A stretch of 40,087 bases of DNA from Rozella allomycis CSF55. Taxonomy: Eukaryota; Rozellomycota. The number at the start of each line of letters is the position of its first letter. The first letter of the stretch is position 1. Positions 10,851 to 20,441 of this stretch are shown in pieces. The stretch covers positions 1-40,087 of the forward strand of contig KE560844.1 in the NCBI GenBank assembly GCA_000442015.1, read 5' to 3'. The notes beneath the pieces are model-generated. The model was not told where the DNA came from and ran no database searches. It saw nothing but the letters and a program-made list of their open reading frames with translations. The position numbers and the translations under genes were made by a program.

Positions 10851-13530
10851 CTATAAAAGAATTTTAATTACAGATCCATGCTGCCGAAAAATGATAGGCC
10901 TAATGTGGATGTCCTGGTTAAAATAGTACAACCTTCCTTGGTTAATAAAGCGTCTTCTGATGTCAGAAGGCCTCAGATTCTTGATGGAAAACTTGATGTC
11001 TAAACCATTAAAAATCCCTGGTTTTGAATTTGATTTGCGATTAACCCGACCATTATATGTTTTTGTCTGATCTCGTTGTTGCTCATTTATTCTAAGAAGA
11101 GTGTCAAAGGGTTTAGGCCTTATCACTTTAATATTTTTATATCCCAAGCCTTTTCCTGATACCGAAAAGTTGAGATCTCCATCTCTTATTTTTGAGGTAT
11201 GCATGCCGCTAAGCTTGTTTATTCTTTGCTTATTCTTAAATTCATGTTTTTCTGTTTGGTCTTCAAATTTAAAGTTGAAATCAAAGTCGTGGTGATTAAT
11301 CTCATCAATCTAATATATTTGCATATCCATTTTTACTTGATACGAAACTTTTTTGGCCAATAGGTTCGCATAATTATTGGTACTATTTTGCATTCTTTTA
11401 ATGAAAAAAGGTTGGAGACCGGACTCGTTATTATTTAAGTGTGAGGCCAGTCTAATTGTCTGGGCTGGTGAGAAATGTAGTATTCGGCTTTTGTCAAGGT
11501 CCGATCTACCTGTACGTGGTATTTCAAACTCAAAATCACTGATTTCTAGGTTCTAGTTTTAAAAAAGCCTTACCGGGCTCAACGAAATCTTCCTCATTCA
11601 TTAAAACATAATCTTTTTGTGACTCTAGTCTTGATTTCGGCTTTATTCCATGTTTTTCAAGAAGTCCAGAGATAGGATATCCCTAGAAAGAAATGTTTTT
11701 GGGGTATACTTGAGATAATAAGTTTGAAATTTGAAGTGCTGTATCTTTCTTTGAAAGAACTTGAAGAATATCTTTGGCGTAGTACTTGTTCGCGCCTATT
11801 AGCCTAAGAACTTCTGATGGCTTAATGTTGTACTATACTGAGAAAATTTAAAGATTACAGTCTCCATATTTCGTATAACGTTGGCTTTATCCAGTTCTTC
11901 TTGGTCCCCAATTATCCCATATGTAGCCAAAGGAGATACTGTGCCTTGAGCGATGTGCCGTTTTAATTCATCTATCTTCACGACTATTAATGTTTTAAAC
12001 ACAAAAGAACTTACTCCTTTTTCTTGGTGACAAGGGTTGCGACGAGAAACTTTGATCAATTAAAGCTGATGAATTTCGAATATCTTCATCATTTCTCTTT
12101 TTGGACTATTTTTAAAGGCTATTGCGTCTTACTCTTTTCAGATTGAATTCATTTTCCTCCAAATCAAGTGCCCCCGTTAAGTTGTAAAATTTCTTTGAGG
12201 CATCTGCTACATTTCCATATGTGGTAATTTCAAATACCTGTTAAAACAAATTGATTTCAATACCATGAGTCTATTAGACGATATGCAGTAGAGGTACATA
12301 TACGGCGTTAGTAAAAGTTTTGTTACAGGCGATGGCACATTTATTTGAAAAATTAACTGCCCTTTTCCAATATCCCAAAATCTACAGGTACAATCTGCGC
12401 TGGAACTGACAAGTAGACTATTTAATAGTATTACTACAGCATACTCTGAATTTATGGTAAACTGAAGGCCAATAACAGGCCCTTCATGGAAAAAAGTATA
12501 TATAAGATCTGCATGATAATTTTGGGGAAAAGTGGTTTCACCTATATATACTTCAGGTTATGCCACATTGAACTCCTCTCTAGTGATGTTTATATATCTA
12601 TGTGCGTTGTTTGACATTTCTGCTTGCTAGTTTTGACGTATTAGTAATATTACTTCCCTGCTACGCTTTATTTCATCAAGAGATTTAGAATACGAAACTG
12701 TGTTCCAAACCTTGCATTGTCCATTGAAATCACCCGTAGCCATTAAAATATTGTGTGATGAAAATGCTATACTACATATGCTGCTTGAATGACAAGATAA
12801 AGTGGTATTTGATTCAATATTTCTACTTATATTTGTAGGAGATATAGTATGTAGTTCAATGCCCTCCTTCCAATTCCAGGTGTGAATGGAACCATCGTCA
12901 CAACCACATGAAATTACATTGAAATTTTCATAGCATATATTAAAGGCACCAATACTAGAGCTATGCCTTAAAAATGAGTGAATGATATCGCCAGAATCCC
13001 AATCCCAAATTAGGATTTTTCCATCAATAGAACTAGAAAATAAGAATCTATCATCATCAGAGAACATGAGAGATAAAACCGGGCCAAGATGACCTGAAAG
13101 TTTTCCACTACTAGTTTCATTGTGTCTTTTACCGAAACCCTTTTTGACTTTCAAAATGCCACAAAATAATTTTCGAATCATTTGAACCAGTAGCTAAAAT
13201 ATCTCCATTGTTTGAAAATTTTATGTCTCTTATAATATCCTTATGAAAAAATGACCCGCTCTTTCCTAAATCACATGTTTTTTGATAAGTTTCTAAATTC
13301 CAAAGAGAAATCCAAGTTTCTGTGGCAAGTGCAAGCCTGTGTAGGTCATAAAAGATATCAAAAGTGAATATTTCAAACTCAGTGGCCAAACAATCATTCA
13401 GAGTGCATGAAATTGGTCTTCGCCCCGGTATCTTTTCTTGATGTCCAATAGAATTATCTATTAGTATAACTTAATATAAAATACCTGTAATTATTATTCA
13501 AATAGTTCTACCCCATAATTTCCAAGGCAT
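10851..13530 (-). CDS. Large WD40-repeat protein with basic C-terminal tail; carries an in-frame stop
   Basis: Not assigned to a named family. The start is probably ATG at 13530 (MPWKLW), joined by one or two short introns to the first WD blade. WD40 units are visible: ATETWISLWNLETYQ, ILATGSNDSKIILWHFESQK, FLFSSSIDGKILIWDWDSG, VISCGCDDGSIHTWNWKEG, LMATGDFNGQCKVWNTVSY and LLVSSSADCTCRFWDIGKG. After the propeller, tiny introns link a region containing QPLSPRKR, VSPLATYGIIGD and FSPAQTIRLASHLNN to a basic tail ending HGSVIKILL at 10851. Splicing keeps one frame through all of these except a TAA at 12558-12560, where the frame is open on both sides. Length would be about 800 residues. Its position between SPAG16 and a long coiled-coil protein hints at a ciliary role, but nothing proves it. 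Confidence 0.65.
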
Positions 13531-13562
13531 TTATCCAGTATGAAATATAAACAAAACATACA

Positions 13563-16338
13563 ATGAACGTAAGCAATTCGAATGCTAATTCTAATGCTAA
13601 TGCTGATGCAGCACTTCTTCATAGACTTTTTAAAGAAAACAATGATTTAAGAATCAAAATTCATAACTTTCAACGAGAAGTAAAAGACAAATTTCATATT
13701 TAATATTGCTCTTCAATAAAACAGTTCAATTAGAAAATTTAGAGGATGAATTTAGGATTCTAAAAAAGAGTTATGATGAAAAATCTAACGGAAAACAAAG
13801 CAGTCGAGTAAATAGGACGTTTATGAAATGACTAGCCATCAACAGGACAACAACATAGAATTATTCGCCAGACCTCAAATATGCTTCAGTCAAACAGCGT
13901 ATAAAGGCTAAAAATTACTAACAAGGACATAACAGACAGGCCTAGTAGCGGTCCATCTAGTGAGTCAAATTCAATACAAAAAAAGAATGCTGAAATTTTA
14001 AAACTAACGCAAGAAATAGATATATTGAAAGATGCTAATGAGCAAATGGAAACAACAATCGGTAAAACATTCAGGGATATTATAAAAGAACAACTTCAAG
14101 TCGCCGTGAAAGAATTGGAAAAGGTCAATCTAGATCTTAAAGAACAGGCAATCCAAAGGGAGGATTCTCCCGAAGAAGAAAGTAATTTTTATATATAAAA
14201 AATTTAGGGGTTAAACGAGATGGTGCAAATAATACCCAAAAGTTACTTGATGAAATGAATGATTTAAGAAAAAAGAATAAAGAGAACGAAGAATTCGTGG
14301 AACATCTTAAAGCCCAATTTAAAATTCAGATGGCAGAAAATAACAAAAAGAATAATGATCTTCAGAATCAATTGCAGGGAATAGAGTCTGTATGTCTGAT
14401 TTCATTTTTTTACAACTAGTTAGTAGAAGGGATAAAAAGGGAGTATGATGAATTTCTTGAGGTTACAAAACTTGAAAATGAAGCTCAAAGATCGTTACAA
14501 ACGCAAGAATATGAAAGATTGAAACACGATTACGACATTATAAAGTCAAATTCGTTGAATGAAAAGCGCAAAATCCTGGCTGAATTTCAGAATTTGTTAT
14601 ACACTCTGCAGTCAAATTTTGAAGAGTACAAATCTGCAAGTGAATTCATATTTAATCTGGAGATAACAAAGCTTGAAGAGGAATTAGTAAGCCAAGCATT
14701 ACGATTTGAACAAGAAATGATGTAAATGATATATAAAATGGTAATTTAGTTATCTTGTTCAAGCAAAAGATAAGTTTTACACTGAAATGATGATCGCAAA
14801 AGATGCAAAAATCATGAATTTGGTAGAGGGGTCGGATATGCAATCATTAATTCAGAAACATGAAGTTGACTTGGAAAATCTTCGTAGAGATCATGCGCGT
14901 GAAATGGCAAGAATAAGAGATGAGCGAGAATCAGAGCAAAAAAATCTTGTGGCAAATTTAACGAAAAATAATGCTTCATTGGAGGCTAAATGTGATAAGC
15001 TCCAATCTCAAGTCAAGTCATTGGAGCAAAAAATTCGAGAGTTGGTGAATACCATCGAGGGAAAAAATCGTACTATACACGAAAAGGAAGAATCCAAAAA
15101 GCGGTCTGAAGAAGAATATCAAATAAAGTTGGACATAGCTAATCAAAAGATAGAAACATTGGCTCAGGAAAAAGAACATTTGAGACATAAAATCATAAGA
15201 ATGAGCATGGACGCTAAAGGTGAGGGTGAAAATAACATGGAAAATATGCTCAAAAGAATTACCAGAGTATTTATATCATTCATGAATTATAAGGAAACAT
15301 CTGATTTATATATTCAATATGAAAAAATAATGAAAGAGAATAAAAATGTAGAAGAATTGTGTGCAACCCTAACTAAAAAGCTCAAGGAAAGAGACAGATA
15401 TATAACTTTTCTTGAGCGTGAAGTGCAAAGAAGGAATGACGAAATGTCAAACTTAGTATTTTAATTCTGCGTTGAAAGATAGTCTCAAACTTTTGAACGG
15501 TTTTTACTTTCACGCACTCAACAAAAACGACTGGAATCAAAGTTAAAAGAAGCAAAGAAATCTAAGGATCCCAAAACTGAAAACGAGAAAAATAATACAT
15601 TGTATAACTTAAATATTATTTGAATCAAGGCCTGAACTAAAATTACATTTAGATGCTAACCCGAAACAAGAAGAAATTCCTGTCAGGGTACAAGCTAAAC
15701 TAAAGTTTCAACCACCTAAAGACATCGTAAAATTTTATGGTGGCATTAATCAGAGAAAGCTAAGCGAAGGTACTAAAATAGAAAAACGTACGTTAAGTGT
15801 CGAATTGGAGCAAGGATTCGCGTAACATATATTCATAATTATATTGCAAAGATATCTGAAAAGGTTTAACGCTATTTCTAAAGCCTTAAACACCACCAAT
15901 TTCAAGAGATATGCAATATTGTCTAGCATAGATCCTGAAAATGAGGTATCTGAATCAAAAGTACAAAACCTTTGCCAATTAAATTGAGAAAAAGAACTTC
16001 AATATACTTAATGTCATTGAAGAAAAGAGAAAGAACGGAGAAGAAGTCAAAATTTATGCTGAAAGTGATAACCAATTGGGAGTCCAAGAAATGTCGTCAA
16101 CACTGACTAAATCATTAACAGCCATGATCCATGACCCAGAAAAACATTCTAATTTAGATATCATGCGAGTAAGGTCTATCTACTAATGTAAAAGCCTCTA
16201 CAACATGGAAAAGTGTACACTCCAAAACATATTGTTTCTCCTTTATTACATCCAATGAACCACCAATCCAAGACGCCAGAGACTTTCTTAACTTTGAAAG
16301 GAAATAAAGTCACCTTACCCAATGAAAATCTCAAATAA
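13563..16338 (+). CDS. Long coiled-coil protein, possibly cytoskeletal or ciliary
   Basis: Function not recognised. It starts MNVSNSNANSNANADAALLH with an Asn/Ala-rich stretch, then nearly continuous heptad-like coiled coil: NAEILKLTQEIDILKDANEQ, NNTQKLLDEMNDLRKKNKEN, YTEMMIAKDAKIMNLVEGSD, MARIRDERESEQKN, NNASLEAKCDKLQSQVKSLE and LAQEKEHLRHKIIRMSMDAK. A shorter, less helical C-terminal region (KLKFQPPKDIVKFYGGINQR; KNFNILNVIEEKRKNGEEVK; HPMNHQSKTPETFLTLKGNK) ends at TAA 16336-16338. More than ten introns of about 25-50 nt are needed, including a stop-free 27-nt intron at 15267-15293. The ATG is 32 bp from the divergent WD40 gene. I could not confirm every junction; the last exons (16000-16338) are the least certain. 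Confidence 0.6.
13574..13612 (+). repeat. Short gctaat hexanucleotide repeat at start of the coiled-coil gene
   Basis: Four to five imperfect copies of gctaat/tctaat encode the Asn-Ala/Asn-Ser run near the N-terminus. They are probably unstable and functionally neutral. Confidence 0.6.
15267..15293 (+). other. 27-nt stop-free in-frame intron in the coiled-coil gene
   Basis: The segment starts GTATTTATATC and ends AATTATAAG. It has canonical GT-AG ends, a length divisible by three and no in-frame stop. Removing it joins MLKRITR to ETSDLYIQYEKIM and restores continuous heptads; leaving it in would insert the hydrophobic VFISFMNYK in the coiled coil. Confidence 0.55.
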
Positions 16339-17137
16339 ATGCATCTTTGTATTTTTTATCTTATATCTAATATTTTAGGAACAATCCCATTATTTACCAC
16401 GATTGAATGATGTAAGTAATAAATGGACACCTAAATCTCCGTATCCAAGTATGAGACGATTCTTAAAGCACATGTCAAGATGCGTCATTAATTTTATAAT
16501 ATGGCCATATAGTAAAATAAAGTCTTTTCTTTCTTCAAACACCAAATCACACAGCGTTCAAAGCTCCAGAATAAAAAGCATAGAGTATTTACCGGTACAA
16601 AATATGTCAACAAAAAATTAGGATTACCAGAACGTGAAAGATGAAAAACCGCCCGCTTATCGTGAGACTGTTATGGAATCCTTAGCAGACGTAGGTTTAG
16701 TGACTATAGGTAGTTCAATTTCCAATATTTGAGCTAGATGACTTACCTGTAGGACCAGTACACGAATTTGTCCTTGCATTTGCCGGTAATTTGATGGTAA
16801 AATTTAGAAAGGGAGTATACTAATTCCTATTGTTTCGATCATTGTTATAAGGGTGCTTAACAGATCTCACGCCATGAATTTAGGCTCTATATCAGCCTTG
16901 GGAACGTTTCTTATGATTGTTTCCACATTCCAAGACTCATTAATGGAATACTTTCTGCAATTAGAATCCTATCAAGACATCATGGTTTTAAGAAGAAATT
17001 TGCGGTTAATCAAACTTGTTTTCTTTTTTATATCATTTATGGGATATATTATGACTGTCTATGGTTTTTATACGTATAGACACGCCAGACTGTATGCCAA
17101 GCAATTGGCACAAAACGCATGCGACTATGCAGCTTAG
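16322..17137 (+). CDS. NEDD4-family-interacting protein (Ndfip/Bsd2-like)
   Basis: Golgi/endosomal membrane adaptor that recruits Nedd4/Rsp5 HECT ubiquitin ligases to cargo. After removing short introns (about 16592-16618, 27 nt; about 16691-16709, 19 nt; about 16785-16810, 26 nt) the protein contains DEKPPAYRETVMESLADV with a PPxY motif (PPAY), then the family signature FELDDLPVGPVHEFVLAF. Hydrophobic segments follow (IPIVSIIVIRVL; LGSISALGTFLMIVSTF; LIKLVFFFISFMGYIMTVYG), consistent with three membrane spans, ending at TAG 17135-17137. The first exon is uncertain: an ATG at 16322 splices in frame but overlaps the 3' end of the preceding gene in another frame, while MNDVSNKW at 16403 is the alternative start. 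Yeast Bsd2 sorts metal transporters to the vacuole; the exact cargo here is unknown. Confidence 0.72.
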
Positions 17138-17172
17138 TTAAAAATCAGAAAATAAATAAAATAATTTATATT

Positions 17173-17604
17173 TTAATACTCAGGTTTGAATTGGAACAAT
17201 TTAGCGTTGACCTTTTTCTTATCCTTATTGCCGGTAAGTTCTCTTATCAATCGACGACTCCATTTGGGTCTGAAAAAAGGCATCAATTTTGGCCTTTTAG
17301 GCTTTCTTTTTTTCATGAGTCCTTGAGCAACCTTTGTTTTATATTCTTGAATTCGTTTCCTTCTACTCTGACACAATTTTCACAACAGTATTACTCGAAG
17401 ATATTGGGACCAATAATACGATTTACTTTTTCCTTTTCTTGGTAAAAAGTGTAGTTTCCTCATTTGAATTTGTGGGAATTCAATATTTCTACCTGAATTG
17501 GTGTAGCAAGAGTTAGATATTGAGAAAACAACGGGCCTTTCAGTAAAAAACGATCTTACAAATCCCCCAATCCGAGTTAGGGCTACTTTTCTAAACATGG
17601 ACAT
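17173..17604 (-). CDS. Small very basic protein, possibly mitochondrial ribosomal
   Basis: Not recognised. The start MSMFRKVALTRIGGFVRSFF at 17604 is rich in Arg and hydrophobic residues with few acids, like a mitochondrial presequence. The rest is strongly basic: IQMRKLHFLPRKGKSKSYYW, then, after a 27-nt intron near 17377-17403, SRRKRIQEYKTKVAQGLMKK and RKPKRPKLMPFFRPKWSRRL. The stop is at 17173. Size (about 135 residues) and charge fit a mitochondrial ribosomal protein, but no family motif is certain. It converges with the Ndfip-like gene (35 bp) and diverges from COA6 (52 bp between starts). Confidence 0.5.
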
Positions 17605-17656
17605 TTTCTGTAATCAGCAATATATCAGTGTCCGAATTTTCTCAATTTCTTACCGG

Positions 17657-17929
17657 ATGGCTGATTCCAAATTGAATACCAATAAGGCTCGATTCAAGCC
17701 ATTAAATAAAGAACAGAGAGATAAATGCTATGAAGCCAAAGACCTATATTTTAAATACTGCAATAGTTATGAAAAAGAAGATTCTGATGATTGTATCAAA
17801 TTAAATGAGCATTTCGCTCAGTCATGTCCAGAATCATGGGTAGTTCATTTTAAAGAGTTAAGAATGAGAGAAGTAGAGTACCAAAAACGATATGATGAAT
17901 ATAAGAAGCAAGGATATAATGTTGAATAA
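17657..17929 (+). CDS. COA6: Cytochrome c oxidase assembly factor 6
   Basis: Small twin-cysteine protein of the mitochondrial intermembrane space that helps copper delivery to Cox2 during complex IV assembly. The ATG at 17657 gives MADSKLNTNKARFKPLNKEQ. An upstream in-frame ATG at 17597 would add 20 residues unlike the family, so I prefer 17657. The core reads RDKCYEAKDLYFKYC, DDCIKLNEHF, then SCPESWVVHFKELR, matching COA6 (Cys pair, second Cys pair, W-x3-F). The protein is 90 residues, a typical size, and appears intronless. Its stop is 8 bp from the stop of the convergent fumarase gene. Confidence 0.88.
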   Translation: MADSKLNTNKARFKPLNKEQRDKCYEAKDLYFKYCNSYEKEDSDDCIKLNEHFAQSCPESWVVHFKELRMREVEYQKRYDEYKKQGYNVE

Positions 17930-17937
17930 ACGTAAAT

Positions 17938-19721
17938 TTATTGGACATCATCAGGCCCAATCATTTTCTCGGGCCTTACATAACGGTCAAACTCTTCAGA
18001 AGTCAGTAGCTTTAAGCTAAGTACAGCCTCTTTCAACGTTGTTCCTTCTTTATGAGCTTTCTTTGCTGCTTTCGCGGCGTCTAAGTTGATGAAAAAGTGG
18101 AATACTACTGTCATATCCAATATAGGGGTTTAATGATGTAACTAACATTAAAGACTCCTTCATGATTGTATTTATTCTTTCTTCATTAGCCTTGATCCCT
18201 ATGACACAATTTTTTCTAAATGATTCACATGCGTCTGTTAATAGTCTGGCAGATTGTAGAAAATTCTTTATTATTACAGGCTTAAAAACATTTAGCTATA
18301 AATTTTTAAAGTTATTATTACTTCAAAGTGACCGTTAGAACCGCTTATTGAAATAGCGGCATTGTTCCCCATAACCTGCGCACAGACCATAGTCATCGCT
18401 TCGCATTGAGTTGGATTAACCTTTAAGATTGATCATGCATTTTTACCTTTCCTGGCATTATTGATGATCCGGGTTCATTTTCAGGCAATAGTAGTTCTCC
18501 AAGACCACATCTTGGTCCTGATCCCAAAAGCCTTATATCATTAGCTATTTTCATCAAAGAAACAGCACAAGTATTAAGCGCTCCATGAGCATGGACTAGA
18601 GCGTCATGGGCAGCGAGTGCTTCAAACTCTAAAATTAGTGAAACGTATATACTTTATTAGCTGCTGGCTTAAACGGCAGTTTAGTTATTTTTCCTATTTC
18701 ATTTGCTATCTCTTCATCAAATCCTTTAAATGTATTAAGTCCCAATTATATTAACATTTTGCACAAAATTACTGTTCCAACAGCAGTGCCACCTTGGGCA
18801 AGTTCCAATAATGCCGGATATACTTGCTCAATTCTATGTATTGACATCTCTAACTGTCTAACGTATCCGCTAAATTCTTGTCCAAGAGTAAGCGGTGTGG
18901 CATCTTGAAGGTGCGTTCTCCCGATTTTTATAATTGAACCGAATCTCTTTACACAATCTTCAAATGCTAATTTCAATTTTTTTAACGAAGGTAATAATTC
19001 ATTATGCAAACTTAAAGCTCCAGCTACGTGCATGACAGTAGGAAATCTGACCTACTAATTGTTATTGTTGATTTACGTATCATTTGATGACTGTGATCGA
19101 TTAACGTGGTCATTTGGGTGTACTGGCTTCTTGCTTCCCAATTCTCCTCCCAAAATTTCAATAGCCCTATTTGAAATAACTTCATTGGCATTCATATTTG
19201 ATTGGGTGCCTGATCCAGTTTGCCAAACAACAAGTGGGAAGTGATCCATTAGTTTTCCTTGGTAAACCTCTTCGGAGGCTTCAATAATCGATTTTCCAAT
19301 ACTTTCATTCAAACCATGATTCATATTAACAATTGCTGCTGCCTTCTTTACAATTCCAAAGGCTCTTATTAATTCTTCCGGCATTCTCTCATTTGGTCCT
19401 CCAATGTCAAAATTTTGGAGACTTCTAAAATTATCTGTATAAGCAAATATGACCTTTGTGTTTGAGCGCCCCAATATTTATCACTTGGCACTTGAATTTC
19501 ACCAAAAGTATCCCTTTCAATCCTAAATGTTGCCTAGTATTAATAACTATTTGATATATACGTAATAACGATGAATAAGACTTATATTGAACTTCGCCCA
19601 TTGTAAATGCTAAGATTAACATCAATATGGGACAACGAGAAGAAATATTGGATTGAAAATCGTTATTATTTAGAATACCTACCTTTGCCTTTGACAACGT
19701 ATGTTGCAGATTCGAGTACAT
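17938..19721 (-). CDS. FUM1: Class II fumarate hydratase (fumarase)
   Basis: TCA-cycle enzyme that reversibly hydrates fumarate to malate. Signatures in order: [88 protein letters not shown], and the class signature [15 protein letters not shown] (joined across a 26-nt intron near 18425-18450). The C-terminus ends [14 protein letters not shown]. The start is taken as [13 protein letters not shown] at 19721, which could be a short presequence; a roughly 145-nt intron (about 19540-19683) then leads to [14 protein letters not shown]. Another intron, 18743-18772, appears to end in TG rather than AG. About nine introns in all. One copy may serve both mitochondrion and cytosol, as in yeast, but that is inference. 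Confidence 0.93.
18743..18772 (-). other. 30-nt fumarase intron with apparent GT-TG ends
   Basis: On the minus strand the fumarase motif GGTAVGT is followed by a GTAATTTTG donor, and the expected next residues GLNTFKGF resume after ATAATTG. The excised 30 nt contain a TAA in frame, so they cannot be coding. The only nearby AG acceptor (after ACATTTAAAG) would delete the conserved GLNTFK segment. Either the intron uses TG, or one A is missing from an original TAATTAG. Confidence 0.6.
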
Positions 19722-20012
19722 TGGTGGCTTATTCCCAAACAAAATTTGATTAATTCGATAATTCAAATTAGATCAATTTAAGAAGTAATTATATTCTAAT
19801 TATTTAATTTTAGTCCTTAAATATCTATAACTCTGCCCTACATCACTTAACGATTGTAAAGCAACGTTAAATAAGCGACCAAGCTAAGGTAGGCTCTATC
19901 TCATTTTTGGGATTTTACAACGAGAGGATAATTTATGTGTTATCTTGACGACCCCTATTTAAATGACATAATTAGAAATTAAGCCCCCGACAACCATTTT
20001 TTGTTTGTGGAG
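19722..20012. other. Intergenic region between fumarase and an unknown gene
   Basis: At about 290 bp this is the longest gene-free stretch in the window. It separates the divergent starts of fumarase and the 135-residue unknown gene and so should hold both promoters. I see AT-rich sequence with no clear conserved gene, RNA or repeat. Confidence 0.5.
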
Positions 20013-20420
20013 ATGGATTCCGTTGATTCAGATAAAGTAGAACAAGTCAAATCATTTGAATTTATGCCTTATCCTCCTTACCAATATCATCTTGATATGA
20101 TGCGAAGCTCAACTCCGAAAATTTTCAGATTTCCAAAAGAACATTCTCATGAAACTGATATAGAATCATGGATGCTTTATCAAGCCCTTAACAATAGGCA
20201 ACAATTTTTTGAAGTGGAAACTCCAGACGAACAACCAATAATTAACTTAAGATCAAATTCAGATTCAACATATACTTCGGGGTTTAAGAAACGAGAACGA
20301 GAAAGAATAAAGAAAAATAATAGAAAAATAGATAAAGAAGAAGATCTTGTTCCCTTAAAACCGGAAAAAATAACATCTCTGGTGTTAAATGCATGCCCTT
20401 TGGTGGGTCCAAATGAATAA
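20013..20420 (+). CDS. Unknown 135-residue acidic/basic protein
   Basis: Not recognised. The ATG at 20013 gives MDSVDSDKVEQVKSFEF, then MPYPPYQYHLDMMRSSTP, an Asp/Glu-rich middle (HSHETDIESWMLYQALNN), a Lys/Arg-rich helix (GFKKRERERIKKNNRKIDKE) and the end TSLVLNACPLVGPNE. No membrane segment, signal peptide or metal-binding motif is visible, and no intron is needed. The KKRERERIKKNNRK patch could act as a nuclear localisation signal or nucleic-acid contact (inference). Open length and coding-like codon use support a real gene. It converges with the WD40 gene 21 bp away. Confidence 0.55.
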   Translation: MDSVDSDKVEQVKSFEFMPYPPYQYHLDMMRSSTPKIFRFPKEHSHETDIESWMLYQALNNRQQFFEVETPDEQPIINLRSNSDSTYTSGFKKRERERIKKNNRKIDKEEDLVPLKPEKITSLVLNACPLVGPNE

Positions 20421-20441
20421 AATGGCTTTATTAAAGACCTT

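Noticed and set aside
10851-13530. Naming the long WD40 gene as CFAP57, WDR27 or WDR90
   Set aside because: Only generic WD40 blades match; the C-terminal region fits none of these clearly.
17173-17604. Assignment of the small basic gene to mitochondrial bL35, bL36 or mS38
   Set aside because: Charge and size fit, but none of the family motifs I know could be matched with confidence.
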